Shown here: one piece after another, positions 15,360-23,996 of the stretch
How the letters are laid out: each line of letters opens with the position of its first letter
Numbering within the stretch: the stretch's first letter is position 1
DNA from: an uncultured candidate division Zixibacteria bacterium
GTDB taxonomy: Bacteria > Zixibacteria > MSB-5A5 > GN15 > PGXB01
DNA: 32,612 nucleotides
Assembly: GCA_937925655.1 (NCBI GenBank)
Contig: CALAMC010000077.1
Coordinates: forward strand, 1 to 32,612
Reading direction: 5' to 3'
Made by a program: the position numbers and the translations under genes
The notes under the pieces: generated by a model
Databases searched by the model: none
What the model was told of the DNA's origin: nothing
Seen by the model: the letters and a program-made list of their open reading frames with translations, nothing else

Positions 15360-16037
15360 ATGTCGGCAAAAACCAACCGTAGCCGGGTCGCAGAAACTAA
15401 AACGGCTCTCCGGGCACGTGCCGGAAAAATCATCGCGATTCTTAAAAAGACTTACCCCGACGCAAAATGCTCGTTGACGTACATGACGCCGCATCAGCTT
15501 CTGGTGGCGACCATTCTTTCCGCCCAGTGTACCGACGAACGCGTCAACATGGTAACACCGCGGTTGTTCAAAAAATACAGGAGTGTTGCGGATTTTGCCG
15601 GGGCCAATATGAAAGAGCTTGAAGACGACATTCGCTCGACCGGTTTTTTTCACAATAAGGCCAGGGCCATTATTGGCTCGGCGCAAATTATTCTCGATAA
15701 ATATAACGGCCAGATGCCGCGCACGCTGGGTGAAATGGTGGCATTGCCCGGCGTCGGCCGCAAAACCGGCTCCGCGGTTTTGGGCGAGGCCTTCGGGATT
15801 GCCGAGGGCATCGTGGTGGACACTCATGTCAGACGAATTTCAAACAAGCTGGGCTTCACCAAACAATCCGACCCGATAAAAATCGAACGCGACCTCATGG
15901 AAATAATCCCCCACGATGACTGGATTAAATTCACGCACCTCATGATCGACCATGGCCGTGCCATATGCATAGCCCGGCGTCCCAACTGCAAATTCTGCCC
16001 TCTGGCAAAATTATGCCCCTCGGCGGAAACAAAATAG
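15360..16037 (+). CDS. nth: Endonuclease III (DNA glycosylase/AP lyase)
   Basis: The 225-residue enzyme removes oxidised pyrimidines from DNA and cleaves the abasic site. Visible are the helix-hairpin-helix motif LPGVGRKTGSAVL with catalytic K135, catalytic D154 in VVDTHVRRISNKLG, and the 4Fe-4S cluster cysteines C203, C210, C213 and C219 in the C-x6-C-x2-C-x5-C spacing. An early SAQCTDERVN segment is also typical. It starts 5 bases after prmC. The N-terminus is about 12 residues longer and more basic than in E. coli. Confidence 0.97.
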   Translation: MSAKTNRSRVAETKTALRARAGKIIAILKKTYPDAKCSLTYMTPHQLLVATILSAQCTDERVNMVTPRLFKKYRSVADFAGANMKELEDDIRSTGFFHNKARAIIGSAQIILDKYNGQMPRTLGEMVALPGVGRKTGSAVLGEAFGIAEGIVVDTHVRRISNKLGFTKQSDPIKIERDLMEIIPHDDWIKFTHLMIDHGRAICIARRPNCKFCPLAKLCPSAETK

Positions 16038-16081
16038 CAACTACGATCATATAAATTTCGTCCGATATTGATAAGAGAACC

Positions 16082-16702
16082 ATGTTAACGACCATTTTTA
16101 TCATATTGGTTTTGTTGATCGCCATATTGCTGGCGTCATCGCTAAGGTTGCGCTTTAAATTCAACGATGAGGTCAGATTTATCGCGGCCGGCTATATAAT
16201 CGTCGCAGTTTTCTTTGATATTACAAATTGGCGGTTAACATTCAGACTGGCCGGAATTCCGGTTAAACAATTGGCTGTCGGCAAAACGGCAAAAAACAAA
16301 GCCCCCTCTGAAAAACCGGTCAAAAAACGTGAAGTCCGGAAAAGATGGTTTCAGCGACCGCAACTGAAATGGGACTATGCGAAATGGATACGGCAACTGC
16401 TCGGCAAAGTTCGCGTGCGCCATCTCAAGCTGGATATCTCCGGCGGGTTCGAGGACCCCTATCATACCGGCAACGCCACCGCCATTTACTGGACGGCCAA
16501 AGGAATGGCTCCGAATATTATGTCACATGTTGACTTTTCCCCGGATTTTGGCGCCAATCGGATGAATTACAGAGGAAATGGTTTGATTACCTTGCGGATG
16601 TATTATATTATAAAATTAGTGGTTCGGTTACTTGCCGACTTAACTAAAACGAAAATTAGCAGTTTTTCTATATTGAGAAAGAAAGGAGTCAGCTATGGCT
16701 GA
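16082..16702 (+). CDS. DUF2953-like membrane-anchored protein (YtfI-like)
   Basis: The 206-residue protein begins with one membrane helix (LTTIFIILVLLIAILLAS). A domain of short strands follows, with a basic Lys/Arg linker at about residues 60-100. A conserved-looking segment is KLDISGGFEDPYHTGNATAIYW, whose key residues are G-G-x-x-D-P-x-x-T-G. The pattern and the immediate overlap (8 bases) with a YtfJ/GerW gene match the ytfI-ytfJ pair known in Bacillus, on which the DUF2953 call largely rests. Function is unknown. Confidence 0.7.
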   Translation: MLTTIFIILVLLIAILLASSLRLRFKFNDEVRFIAAGYIIVAVFFDITNWRLTFRLAGIPVKQLAVGKTAKNKAPSEKPVKKREVRKRWFQRPQLKWDYAKWIRQLLGKVRVRHLKLDISGGFEDPYHTGNATAIYWTAKGMAPNIMSHVDFSPDFGANRMNYRGNGLITLRMYYIIKLVVRLLADLTKTKISSFSILRKKGVSYG

Positions 16703-17132
16703 TAACAAGGTTTCGGAAATTTTAAAAGACATTGTCGGGGAATTGAAAGAAATCGCCCGCTCCCAGTCGGTGGTTGGTGACCCGATCACGGTCGGCGGCA
16801 AAACAGTAGTTCCGGTGGTTAAAATCTCGGTCGGTTTCGGCGCCGGCGGCGGCCAGGGCGAACAAAGCGGCAAAGGCTCCGGCTTTGGAGGTGGCGGCGG
16901 CGGCGCGGCTCGAATTGAACCGTCCGCTTTCATTATAATGGATGACAAAAAAATATCCTTGCTTTCGGCCAAACCGGGCAAACTCGACGCATTGGTTGAG
17001 GCGATTCCGGATTTATTCGGAAAGATAAAAGAATTCAAAGGCAAAATATCCGGGGATAAGGGCGTTGACAACACTGGCCCGGAAATCACTGAAAGTGGCT
17101 TCGAAACCGGGGATGATACTCCGAAATACTAA
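16695..17132 (+). CDS. ytfJ: GerW/YtfJ family protein
   Basis: The 145-residue protein has the GerW/YtfJ pattern: an N-terminal helix (SEILKDIVGELKEIARSQSVVG), the conserved GDPITVGGKTVVPVVKISVGFGAG segment (key residues G-D-P-I and V-P-V), a glycine-rich stretch around residues 55-72, and ARIEPSAFIIMDDKKISLL. In Bacillus YtfJ/GerW is needed for spore germination, but homologues occur in many bacteria that do not sporulate, and nothing else in this window suggests sporulation. A strong AAGGAG ribosome site lies within the upstream gene. A terminator follows 22 bases after the stop. Confidence 0.87.
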   Translation: MADNKVSEILKDIVGELKEIARSQSVVGDPITVGGKTVVPVVKISVGFGAGGGQGEQSGKGSGFGGGGGGAARIEPSAFIIMDDKKISLLSAKPGKLDALVEAIPDLFGKIKEFKGKISGDKGVDNTGPEITESGFETGDDTPKY

Positions 17133-17154
17133 TAAATTTTCGACCGTTTAATTT

Positions 17155-17186
17155 AAAACCGCCGCAACTTTGCGGCGGTTTTTTTA
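17155..17186 (+). terminator. Strong intrinsic terminator of the tldD-ytfJ operon
   Basis: A 12-base arm AAAACCGCCGCA (17155-17166), the loop ACTT and the complementary arm TGCGGCGGTTTT (17171-17182) are followed by further T residues. It is the clearest Rho-independent terminator in the window. Confidence 0.9.
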
Positions 17187-17294
17187 TAAAGAACTGGTTT
17201 CAAGGCCAGATTATGAAATCGACAATGCTTTAGACATATCACTGCCTTTTTTAACAAAAAGCATCTCTTTGACTTACACCCCCGATTTAACTGC

Positions 17295-17323
17295 TTGGTA
17301 TTTTTGCCGGAATTATGTATATT
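17295..17323 (+). promoter_or_regulatory. Candidate promoter of the yajC operon
   Basis: TTGGTA (17295-17300), a 17-base spacer and TATATT (17318-17323) lie in the 205 bases between the terminator and yajC. The start would be near 17330 with about 60 bases of leader. I see nothing else in this gap; a 126-codon frame spanning it is out of frame with yajC and shows no family features. Confidence 0.45.
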
Positions 17324-17392
17324 TTGATGCGATAAACTGCAAAACGGCTGTTCAGTTTTTGAGCAGTCCTGACGATAAAAATAGGAGAAACT

Positions 17393-17719
17393 GTGGACTA
17401 TCCATTGTTGTTATTATGGATGGCGGGAGGAGCCGAGGGATCGGCTGGGAGCGGTGGTTTTTTGGCCACCTGGGGGATGATGATCCCGCTGTTTCTGATC
17501 ATGTATTTGCTTTTGATCAGACCCCAGAGAAAAAGACAGAAAGAACATGAAAAGCTGCTGACGGAGTTGAAAAAAGGCGACAGAGTCGTGACAAACAGCG
17601 GTATGTATGCCACCATTTTCGCCATCAACGAGGACAAAGGCACGATCGTTTTGAAACTTAATGATGAAGTCAAGGTCGAGTTTTTGAAATCCTCCATAGC
17701 GGCTCGAGTGGATAAGTAA
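17393..17719 (+). CDS. yajC: Preprotein translocase auxiliary subunit YajC
   Basis: The 108-residue protein has a single N-terminal membrane helix (TWGMMIPLFLIMYLLLIRPQ) followed at once by the YajC hallmark RPQRKRQKEHEKLL and a small cytoplasmic barrel with LKKGDRVVTNSGMYATI and DEVKVEFLKSSI. YajC associates with SecDF and the Sec translocon. The start is GTG at 17393 with AGGAGA 5 bases upstream. secDF does not follow here; def and fmt do. Confidence 0.96.
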   Translation: MDYPLLLLWMAGGAEGSAGSGGFLATWGMMIPLFLIMYLLLIRPQRKRQKEHEKLLTELKKGDRVVTNSGMYATIFAINEDKGTIVLKLNDEVKVEFLKSSIAARVDK

Positions 17720-17745
17720 ATACACTTTAGGAGCATTTCCGGGCT

Positions 17746-18246
17746 GTGAGACAAATCGTTACATACGGCAACGATGTGTTGCGCAAAAAAGCCGCACCGG
17801 TACACGAGATCGATCAGGAAATAAAAGATTTGGTGGCGGATATGATTGCCACTCTTAAGGACGCCAACGGATTAGGTTTGGCGGCGCCCCAGGTGGGCGA
17901 AGCAAAAAGAATTTTTATTGTGGATCTATCCCCGGTGGACCTGACCGAAGATGTCAGGGTCTTTATTAATCCGGAGATTATTGAGGCTTCCGGCGAAGTT
18001 ACCATGGAAGAAGGTTGTTTATCATTTCCCGGTATATTTCAAAAGCTGACCCGCCCGCAACACGTTCGGGTAAAAGCGATGGATTTGACCGGCAATGAAT
18101 TTGTACTGGAGGCCGATGGCATTCTGGCCCGAGCCATATTGCATGAATACGATCATCTCGATGGAAAGCTTTTTATCGATTATCTCTCGTCGCTTTCACG
18201 CGCCATGCTAAGCGGCCGATTGCGCCGACTCGCCGCCGCATCGTAG
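17746..18246 (+). CDS. def: Peptide deformylase
   Basis: The 166-residue enzyme removes the formyl group from new proteins. The three family motifs are present: GLGLAAPQVG, EGCLSFP with the metal ligand C91, and HEYDH at 133-137 with two histidine ligands and the catalytic Glu. The C-terminus is short (LRRLAAAS), as in minimal type 1 deformylases. The start is GTG at 17746, with AGGAG about a dozen bases upstream. It works with the fmt product encoded next. Confidence 0.97.
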   Translation: MRQIVTYGNDVLRKKAAPVHEIDQEIKDLVADMIATLKDANGLGLAAPQVGEAKRIFIVDLSPVDLTEDVRVFINPEIIEASGEVTMEEGCLSFPGIFQKLTRPQHVRVKAMDLTGNEFVLEADGILARAILHEYDHLDGKLFIDYLSSLSRAMLSGRLRRLAAAS

Positions 18247-18273
18247 CGACCCGTCATCCCATGCCCGGATGAC

Positions 18274-19221
18274 ATGTCCTTTATGAAGATGGTTTTCATG
18301 GGGACGCCGGATTTTGCCCGGCGGCCGCTGGAGTATTTGCATCGAAATTCGCGCCATAAAATCCTGGCGGTGGTAACCGGCCCGGATAAACAGGCCGGAC
18401 GCGGCCGCAAAATAGCAGCCACACCGGTTAAAGAGGCCGCCGAAACTTTGGGTCTTCCTGTTTTGACGCCGGAATCACTCAAAGATGATTCTTTCGCCGC
18501 CCGTCTGGCCGAATTCCATGCCGATATTTTTGTGGTCGTGGCTTTCAGAATACTGCCACCACGAATATTCGAGATGCCCCGGCACGGTTCGATTAACCTC
18601 CATGGTTCCCTTTTGCCCAGATACCGTGGCGCCGCCCCGGTTCAATGGGCCCTGATTAACGGCGATACCGAAACCGGTCTGACGACCTTCTTCCTGAAAA
18701 AACAGGTCGATACCGGTTCCATAATCTATCAGGAAAAAATCGCCATCGAACCGGAGGAAATTTTCGACGAGCTCTACGAACGTATGTCTCTACTGGCCGG
18801 CCCGGTTATTGAAAAAACTCTGGACCGGGTCGAATCAGGCGACTGCCGCCCAATTGAGCAGGACAATGTTCTGGCCACGGCCGCCCCCAAAATTATGCCC
18901 GATGACGGTCTTATCGACTGGAATACGGACTCCCGCCGAATCGTGAATCTGATTCGCGGATTATCGACAATTCCCGGAGCGTTTACCTTCTTTCGCGGCC
19001 GGAAAGTCAAAGTATTCAGGGCATCGTCCTGCCCGGGCTCTCTCTCGCCCAGCCATCAACCGGGACAAATTATCCCCGACAAACGCCGCCTGTTGGTAAC
19101 AGCGGCCGACGGCATTGTGGAAATACGGGAACTGCTGGTTGAGGGCAAATCGAAAATGACCGGAGAAGCCTTCTTGCGCGGCTATAAACCATCTTCTGAA
19201 GACTCATTTGCACACGATTGA
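18274..19221 (+). CDS. fmt: Methionyl-tRNA formyltransferase
   Basis: The 315-residue enzyme transfers a formyl group from 10-formyl-tetrahydrofolate to initiator Met-tRNA. The N-terminal catalytic domain opens with VFMGTPDFARRPLEYL, and the active-site segment SINLHGSLLPRYRGAAP contains N108 and H110. It is followed by QVDTGSIIYQEK, whose Asp is the third catalytic residue. The C-terminal OB-like domain binds the tRNA. MSFM at the start gives two ATGs (18274 and 18283) as options. The def-fmt order is widely conserved. Confidence 0.97.
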   Translation: MSFMKMVFMGTPDFARRPLEYLHRNSRHKILAVVTGPDKQAGRGRKIAATPVKEAAETLGLPVLTPESLKDDSFAARLAEFHADIFVVVAFRILPPRIFEMPRHGSINLHGSLLPRYRGAAPVQWALINGDTETGLTTFFLKKQVDTGSIIYQEKIAIEPEEIFDELYERMSLLAGPVIEKTLDRVESGDCRPIEQDNVLATAAPKIMPDDGLIDWNTDSRRIVNLIRGLSTIPGAFTFFRGRKVKVFRASSCPGSLSPSHQPGQIIPDKRRLLVTAADGIVEIRELLVEGKSKMTGEAFLRGYKPSSEDSFAHD

Positions 19222-19238
19222 ACGGAGAAACTATTGAA

Positions 19239-20780
19239 ATGAAAAAGGAAATTCTGATTAACGCCACCGAATACGAAACCCGCGTTGCCATTCTCGAAGA
19301 CGACCGTCTGGTGGAACTCTATATCGAACAGCCGCAAAGTCAACGGTTGGTCGGGAACATTTACAAAGGTAAAATTAAAACCGTCCTGCCGGGTATGCAG
19401 GCGGCCTTTATCGACATCGGCATGGAAAAGGCCTCTTTTCTGCACGCCTCGGATATCGGCGATGTCACCCAGCATGATCATTATGACCCGGAATACGTCG
19501 ACGATGAGCCCCCTGCGGAAATTGTGAGAAAACGCCGCCGGGAGGGCATCGAAAATGTCCTCAAAGAAGGCCAGGATGTGCTGATTCAGGTCATCAAGGA
19601 GCCCATTTCGACCAAGGGGCCGCGCGTAACGACCGAAGTGTCGCTACCGGGACGATACCTGGTGTTGGTTCCTGATGACGACCATGTCCGCGTTTCGCGA
19701 CGCATTTCCAACTGGAATGAAAAACGCCGGCTCAAAAAAATCATCTCGCCCCTTCGTCCCGAGGGCTTCGGTTTTATCGCCCGCACCGAGGCCGAGGGCC
19801 GAAGCGAGCAGGACTTTAAAAACGACGTCAAGCGGCTTATGAAATTATGGTCACGCATGATGAAACGGGCCGAAACGATGAAGGCCCCGGCGCTGATTCA
19901 TAAGGAAGTGGAAATAACGACGTCCATCATCCGCGATATTTTCACCGACGATGTCGATCGACTTCTGGTCGATAACCGCGAAGAATACCGGGCCATCATG
20001 GCTTACGTCCGGCAGGTCATGCCGCATTTGAAAAGCCGGGTTCAGCTGTATAAAGGCGACACCCAGCTGTTCGACCTGTATCGCACCGAACAGGAAATCG
20101 AAAAAATGCTCGACCGGCGTGTCTGGATAAAGAAGGGCTCGTATCTGATTATCGACCAGACCGAGGCAATGGTTACCATCGACGTCAATACCGGACGATT
20201 CGTCGGCAAAGGCGATCAGGAATCGACTATCCTGCGCACTAACATGGAAGCCGCCAAGGAAATCGCCCGCCAGATTCGACTGCGCGACATCGGCGGTTTG
20301 ATCGTTTGCGATTTTATCGACATGTACAGCCGTGAAAACCGGCGCCGCTTATTTGAAGAATTTCGCAACGCTTTCCGCAACGATCGCGCCAAACGGGCCA
20401 TTAATCCGGTCACCGATTTCGGCCTGATCGAAATGACTCGCGAAAGAATCCGACCGTCGCTTTTGCATGCCATGTCCGAACCCTGTCCGCACTGCAACGG
20501 ATCCGGCCGCATCCTTTCCAGGGCGACGGTGGCCATGAAAATCGAACGCTGGTTTAAACGGGCCAAAATCGACGGCGTTCATAAACGCTATGACCTCGCC
20601 GTCAACCCCCTTCTGGCCGAAGAGCTTCTCAATTCGGGGCAGAATCGCATCCACCGCCTGATGAAACAACATGGCTTTAAAATCAATCTGGTCCGGGATA
20701 CGACTATCCCCGTTCAGGAATTTAAAGTGTTTGACTCGGCCGAAAACACCGAACTGACAGAGCAGTACATCAGCAAATAG
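19239..20780 (+). CDS. rng: Ribonuclease E/G family endoribonuclease (RNase G-like)
   Basis: From the ATG at 19239 the protein is 513 residues, close to RNase G and without the long RNase E tail. A TTG at 19218 is possible, but GGAG at 19224-19227 fits the ATG. An S1 RNA-binding domain near the N-terminus begins GNIYKGKIKTVLPGMQAAFIDIG (an uninterrupted family segment; key residues G-x-I-Y-x-G and A-F-I-D-I-G). The catalytic metal-binding aspartates are D315 in IDVNTGRF and D358 in CDFIDM, and the zinc-link cysteines are C416 and C419 in CPHCNGSGR. The enzyme processes rRNA and decays mRNA. A charged insert of about 35 residues interrupts the S1 domain. Confidence 0.96.
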   Translation: MKKEILINATEYETRVAILEDDRLVELYIEQPQSQRLVGNIYKGKIKTVLPGMQAAFIDIGMEKASFLHASDIGDVTQHDHYDPEYVDDEPPAEIVRKRRREGIENVLKEGQDVLIQVIKEPISTKGPRVTTEVSLPGRYLVLVPDDDHVRVSRRISNWNEKRRLKKIISPLRPEGFGFIARTEAEGRSEQDFKNDVKRLMKLWSRMMKRAETMKAPALIHKEVEITTSIIRDIFTDDVDRLLVDNREEYRAIMAYVRQVMPHLKSRVQLYKGDTQLFDLYRTEQEIEKMLDRRVWIKKGSYLIIDQTEAMVTIDVNTGRFVGKGDQESTILRTNMEAAKEIARQIRLRDIGGLIVCDFIDMYSRENRRRLFEEFRNAFRNDRAKRAINPVTDFGLIEMTRERIRPSLLHAMSEPCPHCNGSGRILSRATVAMKIERWFKRAKIDGVHKRYDLAVNPLLAEELLNSGQNRIHRLMKQHGFKINLVRDTTIPVQEFKVFDSAENTELTEQYISK

Positions 20781-20821
20781 ATTTAACATAATATACGGTC
20801 CATCCCCGGCAAAGATATCGG

Positions 20822-22180
20822 ATGACGAAACCGACGGATAAAAATTCGCTCATTTTCGCGGGCCTGATTGGCCTGTATATTCTCGCCCAGATATTTATCG
20901 GAACCTATGATTCCGATTCCGGGCGGTTTTTTTTCGATAAACCGGCCGACGGGGACTTTCTGTACTACGCCGCCATAATTAACACCGTCACCGATCATTT
21001 TCCGCCGGAGAATCCGGCTTTTGCCGGAGTGAAACTGACGCAATCATTTCTGCAGTATTATCCGGCGGCATTTTTGGCCAAGTTGATTAACCCGTACAAT
21101 GCCATCAGGGTATTGAACGTCGCCTATCTGATTTTGCTCGGGCTCGTGTTAAAAAAATATTTTGCGCGGACTTATGGTTCAGCGTTATTGCTGGTTTTCG
21201 CCGCATCCGCTTTAGCCGCGACCATTAATGCCTCTGGAGTCGATTTGATTGCCCGCGGTTTTACCCATACCCCGTTTTTCATATTATTCGCCCTCGCCTT
21301 ATTGGCCGAAGATATTCGTGTCCGAGGGCTATCCATCGCAGGCGCCGCCTTTGTCAACGGCTATTTGATGCTCATGGTAATACCCTATTTGCTTATTATT
21401 GCCCTGCTTCAACGAAAGCGAAATGATATCATCCTGCTGGTTTGCGCCGGATTGGCGACAATTTCGGCGGCCTGGCTGGTATCATCGGAGGCTGTCGCCA
21501 AACCGTTTTACTTTATATTCACCGAATCCTTCGCGTTCAGACCGATCGAAACAATTCTCCATGCAATCCCCATTATAATTATTTCTATTGTTTATTATCA
21601 CCGGCAAATGCGCCTGTTAATTGCCGTTACGATAATCTTCGGCAGTCTCATACACTATAATCCTTTCTTTCCCGTCTTCATGCTGTATTTCGCCGGGGCC
21701 ATGACTGTCGCCGAGGGCCGACTGAATGAAAATATCCCTTATATAAAAATCTTAAGAAACTCCGTCATGGTTATTCTTATCGCCGGATTTGTATACTCCG
21801 CCTTCGACAAATATAATCCAAAACACGGCAACTATTTTCCGCGATACGATTCCCGCCAGCTTGACGCGCTGGAATGGGTGAAACAAAACACATCGGAAGG
21901 GGACGTCTTTCTGGCTCTTACCGCCGACACCAAAGACATGGCCTATATCATGGAGTTTCGATCGGTTTATATGGGCTATATCGGGCATGTGGCTCATCTT
22001 GGGCTGGACTGGCAAAGCCGCTATAACGCCACGATGGAAGCCTGGGCGGGCGGAGCGCTTCCGAAAGAGGTTGATTACATTTATTACGGCCCGGTTGAAA
22101 AGAAATATTTCCCTGATTTTGTGGCTCATATTCCGGAAGTTTACCGGGATTCCTATGTATCAATATATCGTGCCCGTTAG
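20822..22180 (+). CDS. Polytopic membrane protein, GT-C glycosyltransferase-like
   Basis: The 452-residue protein has roughly ten hydrophobic helices in residues 10-335 and a soluble C-terminal domain of about 100 residues. After helix 1, the first external loop carries acidic residues (TYDSDSG, KPADGDFLYYAA), the usual place of the catalytic Asp in GT-C lipid-linked-sugar transferases. The C-terminal part contains LDALEWVKQNTSEGDVFLAL, a phrase common in such membrane glycosyltransferases. The specific family and donor are not recognisable. No Shine-Dalgarno site is visible. It may share the rng transcript. Confidence 0.7.
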   Translation: MTKPTDKNSLIFAGLIGLYILAQIFIGTYDSDSGRFFFDKPADGDFLYYAAIINTVTDHFPPENPAFAGVKLTQSFLQYYPAAFLAKLINPYNAIRVLNVAYLILLGLVLKKYFARTYGSALLLVFAASALAATINASGVDLIARGFTHTPFFILFALALLAEDIRVRGLSIAGAAFVNGYLMLMVIPYLLIIALLQRKRNDIILLVCAGLATISAAWLVSSEAVAKPFYFIFTESFAFRPIETILHAIPIIIISIVYYHRQMRLLIAVTIIFGSLIHYNPFFPVFMLYFAGAMTVAEGRLNENIPYIKILRNSVMVILIAGFVYSAFDKYNPKHGNYFPRYDSRQLDALEWVKQNTSEGDVFLALTADTKDMAYIMEFRSVYMGYIGHVAHLGLDWQSRYNATMEAWAGGALPKEVDYIYYGPVEKKYFPDFVAHIPEVYRDSYVSIYRAR

Positions 22181-22205
22181 AAACCTCGCCGCCAATACAA
22201 TCGGG

Positions 22206-22252
22206 AAAACCCAATGCCGATGGAGTGATATGCCCTGCGGGACGGGTTTTTT
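22206..22252 (+). terminator. Probable terminator before the ECF sigma gene
   Basis: AAAACCC (22206-22212) pairs with GGGTTTT (22244-22250), with a smaller GC hairpin (GCCC/GGG) in the loop and a run of six T at 22247-22252. The long loop makes it imperfect. Confidence 0.4.
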
Positions 22253-22253
22253 A

Positions 22254-22282
22254 TTGTATAATAGGGGTCGTTTTAATATAAT
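22254..22282 (+). promoter_or_regulatory. Promoter of the ECF sigma gene
   Basis: TTGTAT (22254-22259), a 17-base spacer and a perfect TATAAT (22277-22282) make one of the best promoters in the window. A leader of about 53 bases contains a small hairpin CTGCC-cggc-GGCAG (22301-22314). Confidence 0.6.
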
Positions 22283-22341
22283 CCCTTCTGGCAATTGAAA
22301 CTGCCCGGCGGCAGCGTCGTAAATTAAACATTAGAGGAAGG

Positions 22342-22908
22342 TTGCAGGACAAGGACAAGGCATTGATCGAAAGCGCGCTGGGCGGCAATCAGGGCGCTTA
22401 TAAGGAGCTGATGGAGCGCCATCGCTCGGCGATTTATCACATTGTATTGAAAATCGTCCGGGACCGTGAAGCCGTGGAAGACCTCGTCCAGGAGACATTT
22501 ATGAAGGCATTTGCATCCCTGGCAACCTATCGCAGCGAATACAAATTTTCGACCTGGCTCTATCGTATTGCGGCCAACGCCGCCATCGATTATTTACGCA
22601 AAAAACGACTGAAAACGCTCTCGCTGGATGCCCCAATGCATGGTTCCGACGACGATATGGGCAGTATCGATATTCCCGACTATTCTTACAGCCCGGAAAG
22701 GGAAATCGAAGAGCGGGAAAAACGCGTATCGATCAACGACGCTATCGACTCCCTTCCCGAAAAATATCGGCTGGTCATCGTTTATCGCCATAAGGACGAT
22801 AAATCATATGAAGAGATTGCCGAAGCCTTGGATATACCAATTGGCACGGTTAAAGCCCGAATTTTCCGCGCCCGGGAGCTTTTAAAAAAGAAATTGCGGC
22901 CTCTGTAG
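22342..22908 (+). CDS. ECF (sigma-24/RpoE-like) RNA polymerase sigma factor
   Basis: The 188-residue protein has sigma region 2 (about residues 20-90: YKELMERHRSAIYHIV, DLVQETFMKAF, FSTWLYRIAANAAIDYLRKK) and region 4 (about 128-185: SLPEKYRLVIVYRHKDDKSYEEIA, ending IPIGTVKARIFRARELLKKKL; key residues are the LPEKYR and GTVKxRxxRAR motifs). It lacks region 3, as ECF factors do. The TTG start at 22342 follows GAGGAAG very closely, so a start slightly downstream (TTG 22363) is possible. No anti-sigma gene is adjacent. The next gene begins 19 bases on, suggesting one transcript with envelope proteins. Confidence 0.92.
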   Translation: MQDKDKALIESALGGNQGAYKELMERHRSAIYHIVLKIVRDREAVEDLVQETFMKAFASLATYRSEYKFSTWLYRIAANAAIDYLRKKRLKTLSLDAPMHGSDDDMGSIDIPDYSYSPEREIEEREKRVSINDAIDSLPEKYRLVIVYRHKDDKSYEEIAEALDIPIGTVKARIFRARELLKKKLRPL

Positions 22909-22927
22909 TTCCGGCGGGATATACGGC

Positions 22928-23989
22928 ATGAAAAACATCATTACTGCATATTTACTGGTCGGATGGCTGACCGTTTCGGCTTCCGCCGAAACATTTCAAT
23001 TCAACTATAAGAAAAATATCGCTATCAGCGAGCATCCGGAATTGATCCTGAAAAATAAAACAGGATCGGTCGAAATCATGGGCGGGCCCGTCGATAACAT
23101 CGAAATATCGGCCATAAAAAAAATCCGGGCCGCCGATCAGGTCGAGGCCGAAAGAATGGCCGAATTTATAGAAATCAAAGTTGTCAAGGGCGGAGACCGT
23201 CTGACCGTCGAAACCGTGTACCTTGAGAATCCGGAAGGCAATCAATCGTTCTGGAACCGTCTGCTGGGCAAAGGGAAAGATGTCCTGGGGTCGGTGGATT
23301 TTATGATTACTATACCATTTGATTGCGCCGTCAATCTTGATATTCTCAAGGGTGATGCCAAAATCACAAATGTCGAGAATGAAGTATATATCGTCAATTC
23401 CGAAGGCCGGCTGGTTTTTGCCCATATCAAAGGACCGGTTTTTGTCCAAACCGTATCCGCCGATATAAACCTTTCTGATATAGACGGAGATATCAGTCTG
23501 ATCTCGTCGGGATCGCAGGCCCGGATCGAATCGGTGTCCGGACGAACCCGAATCAAAGCGACCTCCGGGTCCATCAAAGCCCGGTTAATCGACGGCCCTG
23601 TGGATATCTCAAGCACGTCGGCGACGATTGATGTGGCGCAGTTGACCGGGGACATAAAAATAAAAGCCACTTCGGGGTCAATTAAAATAAATCAGGAGCT
23701 GGGCGGCCTCGATATTTCCACTCACGACGGGGATGTGGTCATTGCCGCCTCACTCGATTCCGACCGCGGGTATTTCGTATCGACCCGCAAGGGTAACATT
23801 ACCTTCAGCGTCCCCGAAACGGCCTCCGGCTCGGTAAAATTGGAAACCAGAAGCGGCGGCATCAACACCGAATTGCCGTTGATAATCCGCTCTTTCGAGA
23901 AAAATAAACTGGTCGGCGATTTCGGATCGTCCGGGCCCAAAATCAATCTTGTCACCGAATCCGGCGATATAACTCTGGGGTTATATTAG
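22928..23989 (+). CDS. Exported DUF4097-type beta-helix protein
   Basis: The 353-residue protein has an N-terminal Sec signal (MKNIITAYLLVGWLTVSASA, cleaved near ASA-ET). The rest is a regular series of short strands with G-D/S turns: SVEIMGGPVDNI, GDAKITNVENEVYIVN, ADINLSDIDGDISLIS, TIDVAQLTGDIKI, GDVVIAASLDS, GNITFSVPETASG. This matches the DUF4097 putative adhesin fold. The nine-residue phrase IKATSGSIK occurs exactly twice, at 209-217 and 245-253. A periplasmic or surface location is expected. DUF4097 proteins often neighbour ECF sigma or anti-sigma genes, as here. Function unknown. Confidence 0.85.
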   Translation: MKNIITAYLLVGWLTVSASAETFQFNYKKNIAISEHPELILKNKTGSVEIMGGPVDNIEISAIKKIRAADQVEAERMAEFIEIKVVKGGDRLTVETVYLENPEGNQSFWNRLLGKGKDVLGSVDFMITIPFDCAVNLDILKGDAKITNVENEVYIVNSEGRLVFAHIKGPVFVQTVSADINLSDIDGDISLISSGSQARIESVSGRTRIKATSGSIKARLIDGPVDISSTSATIDVAQLTGDIKIKATSGSIKINQELGGLDISTHDGDVVIAASLDSDRGYFVSTRKGNITFSVPETASGSVKLETRSGGINTELPLIIRSFEKNKLVGDFGSSGPKINLVTESGDITLGLY

Positions 23990-23996
23990 TATAGAT

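Noticed and set aside
17170..17550. 126-codon + frame across the yajC promoter region
   Set aside because: It starts inside the terminator hairpin and overlaps yajC out of frame; yajC has a clear ribosome site and family motif.
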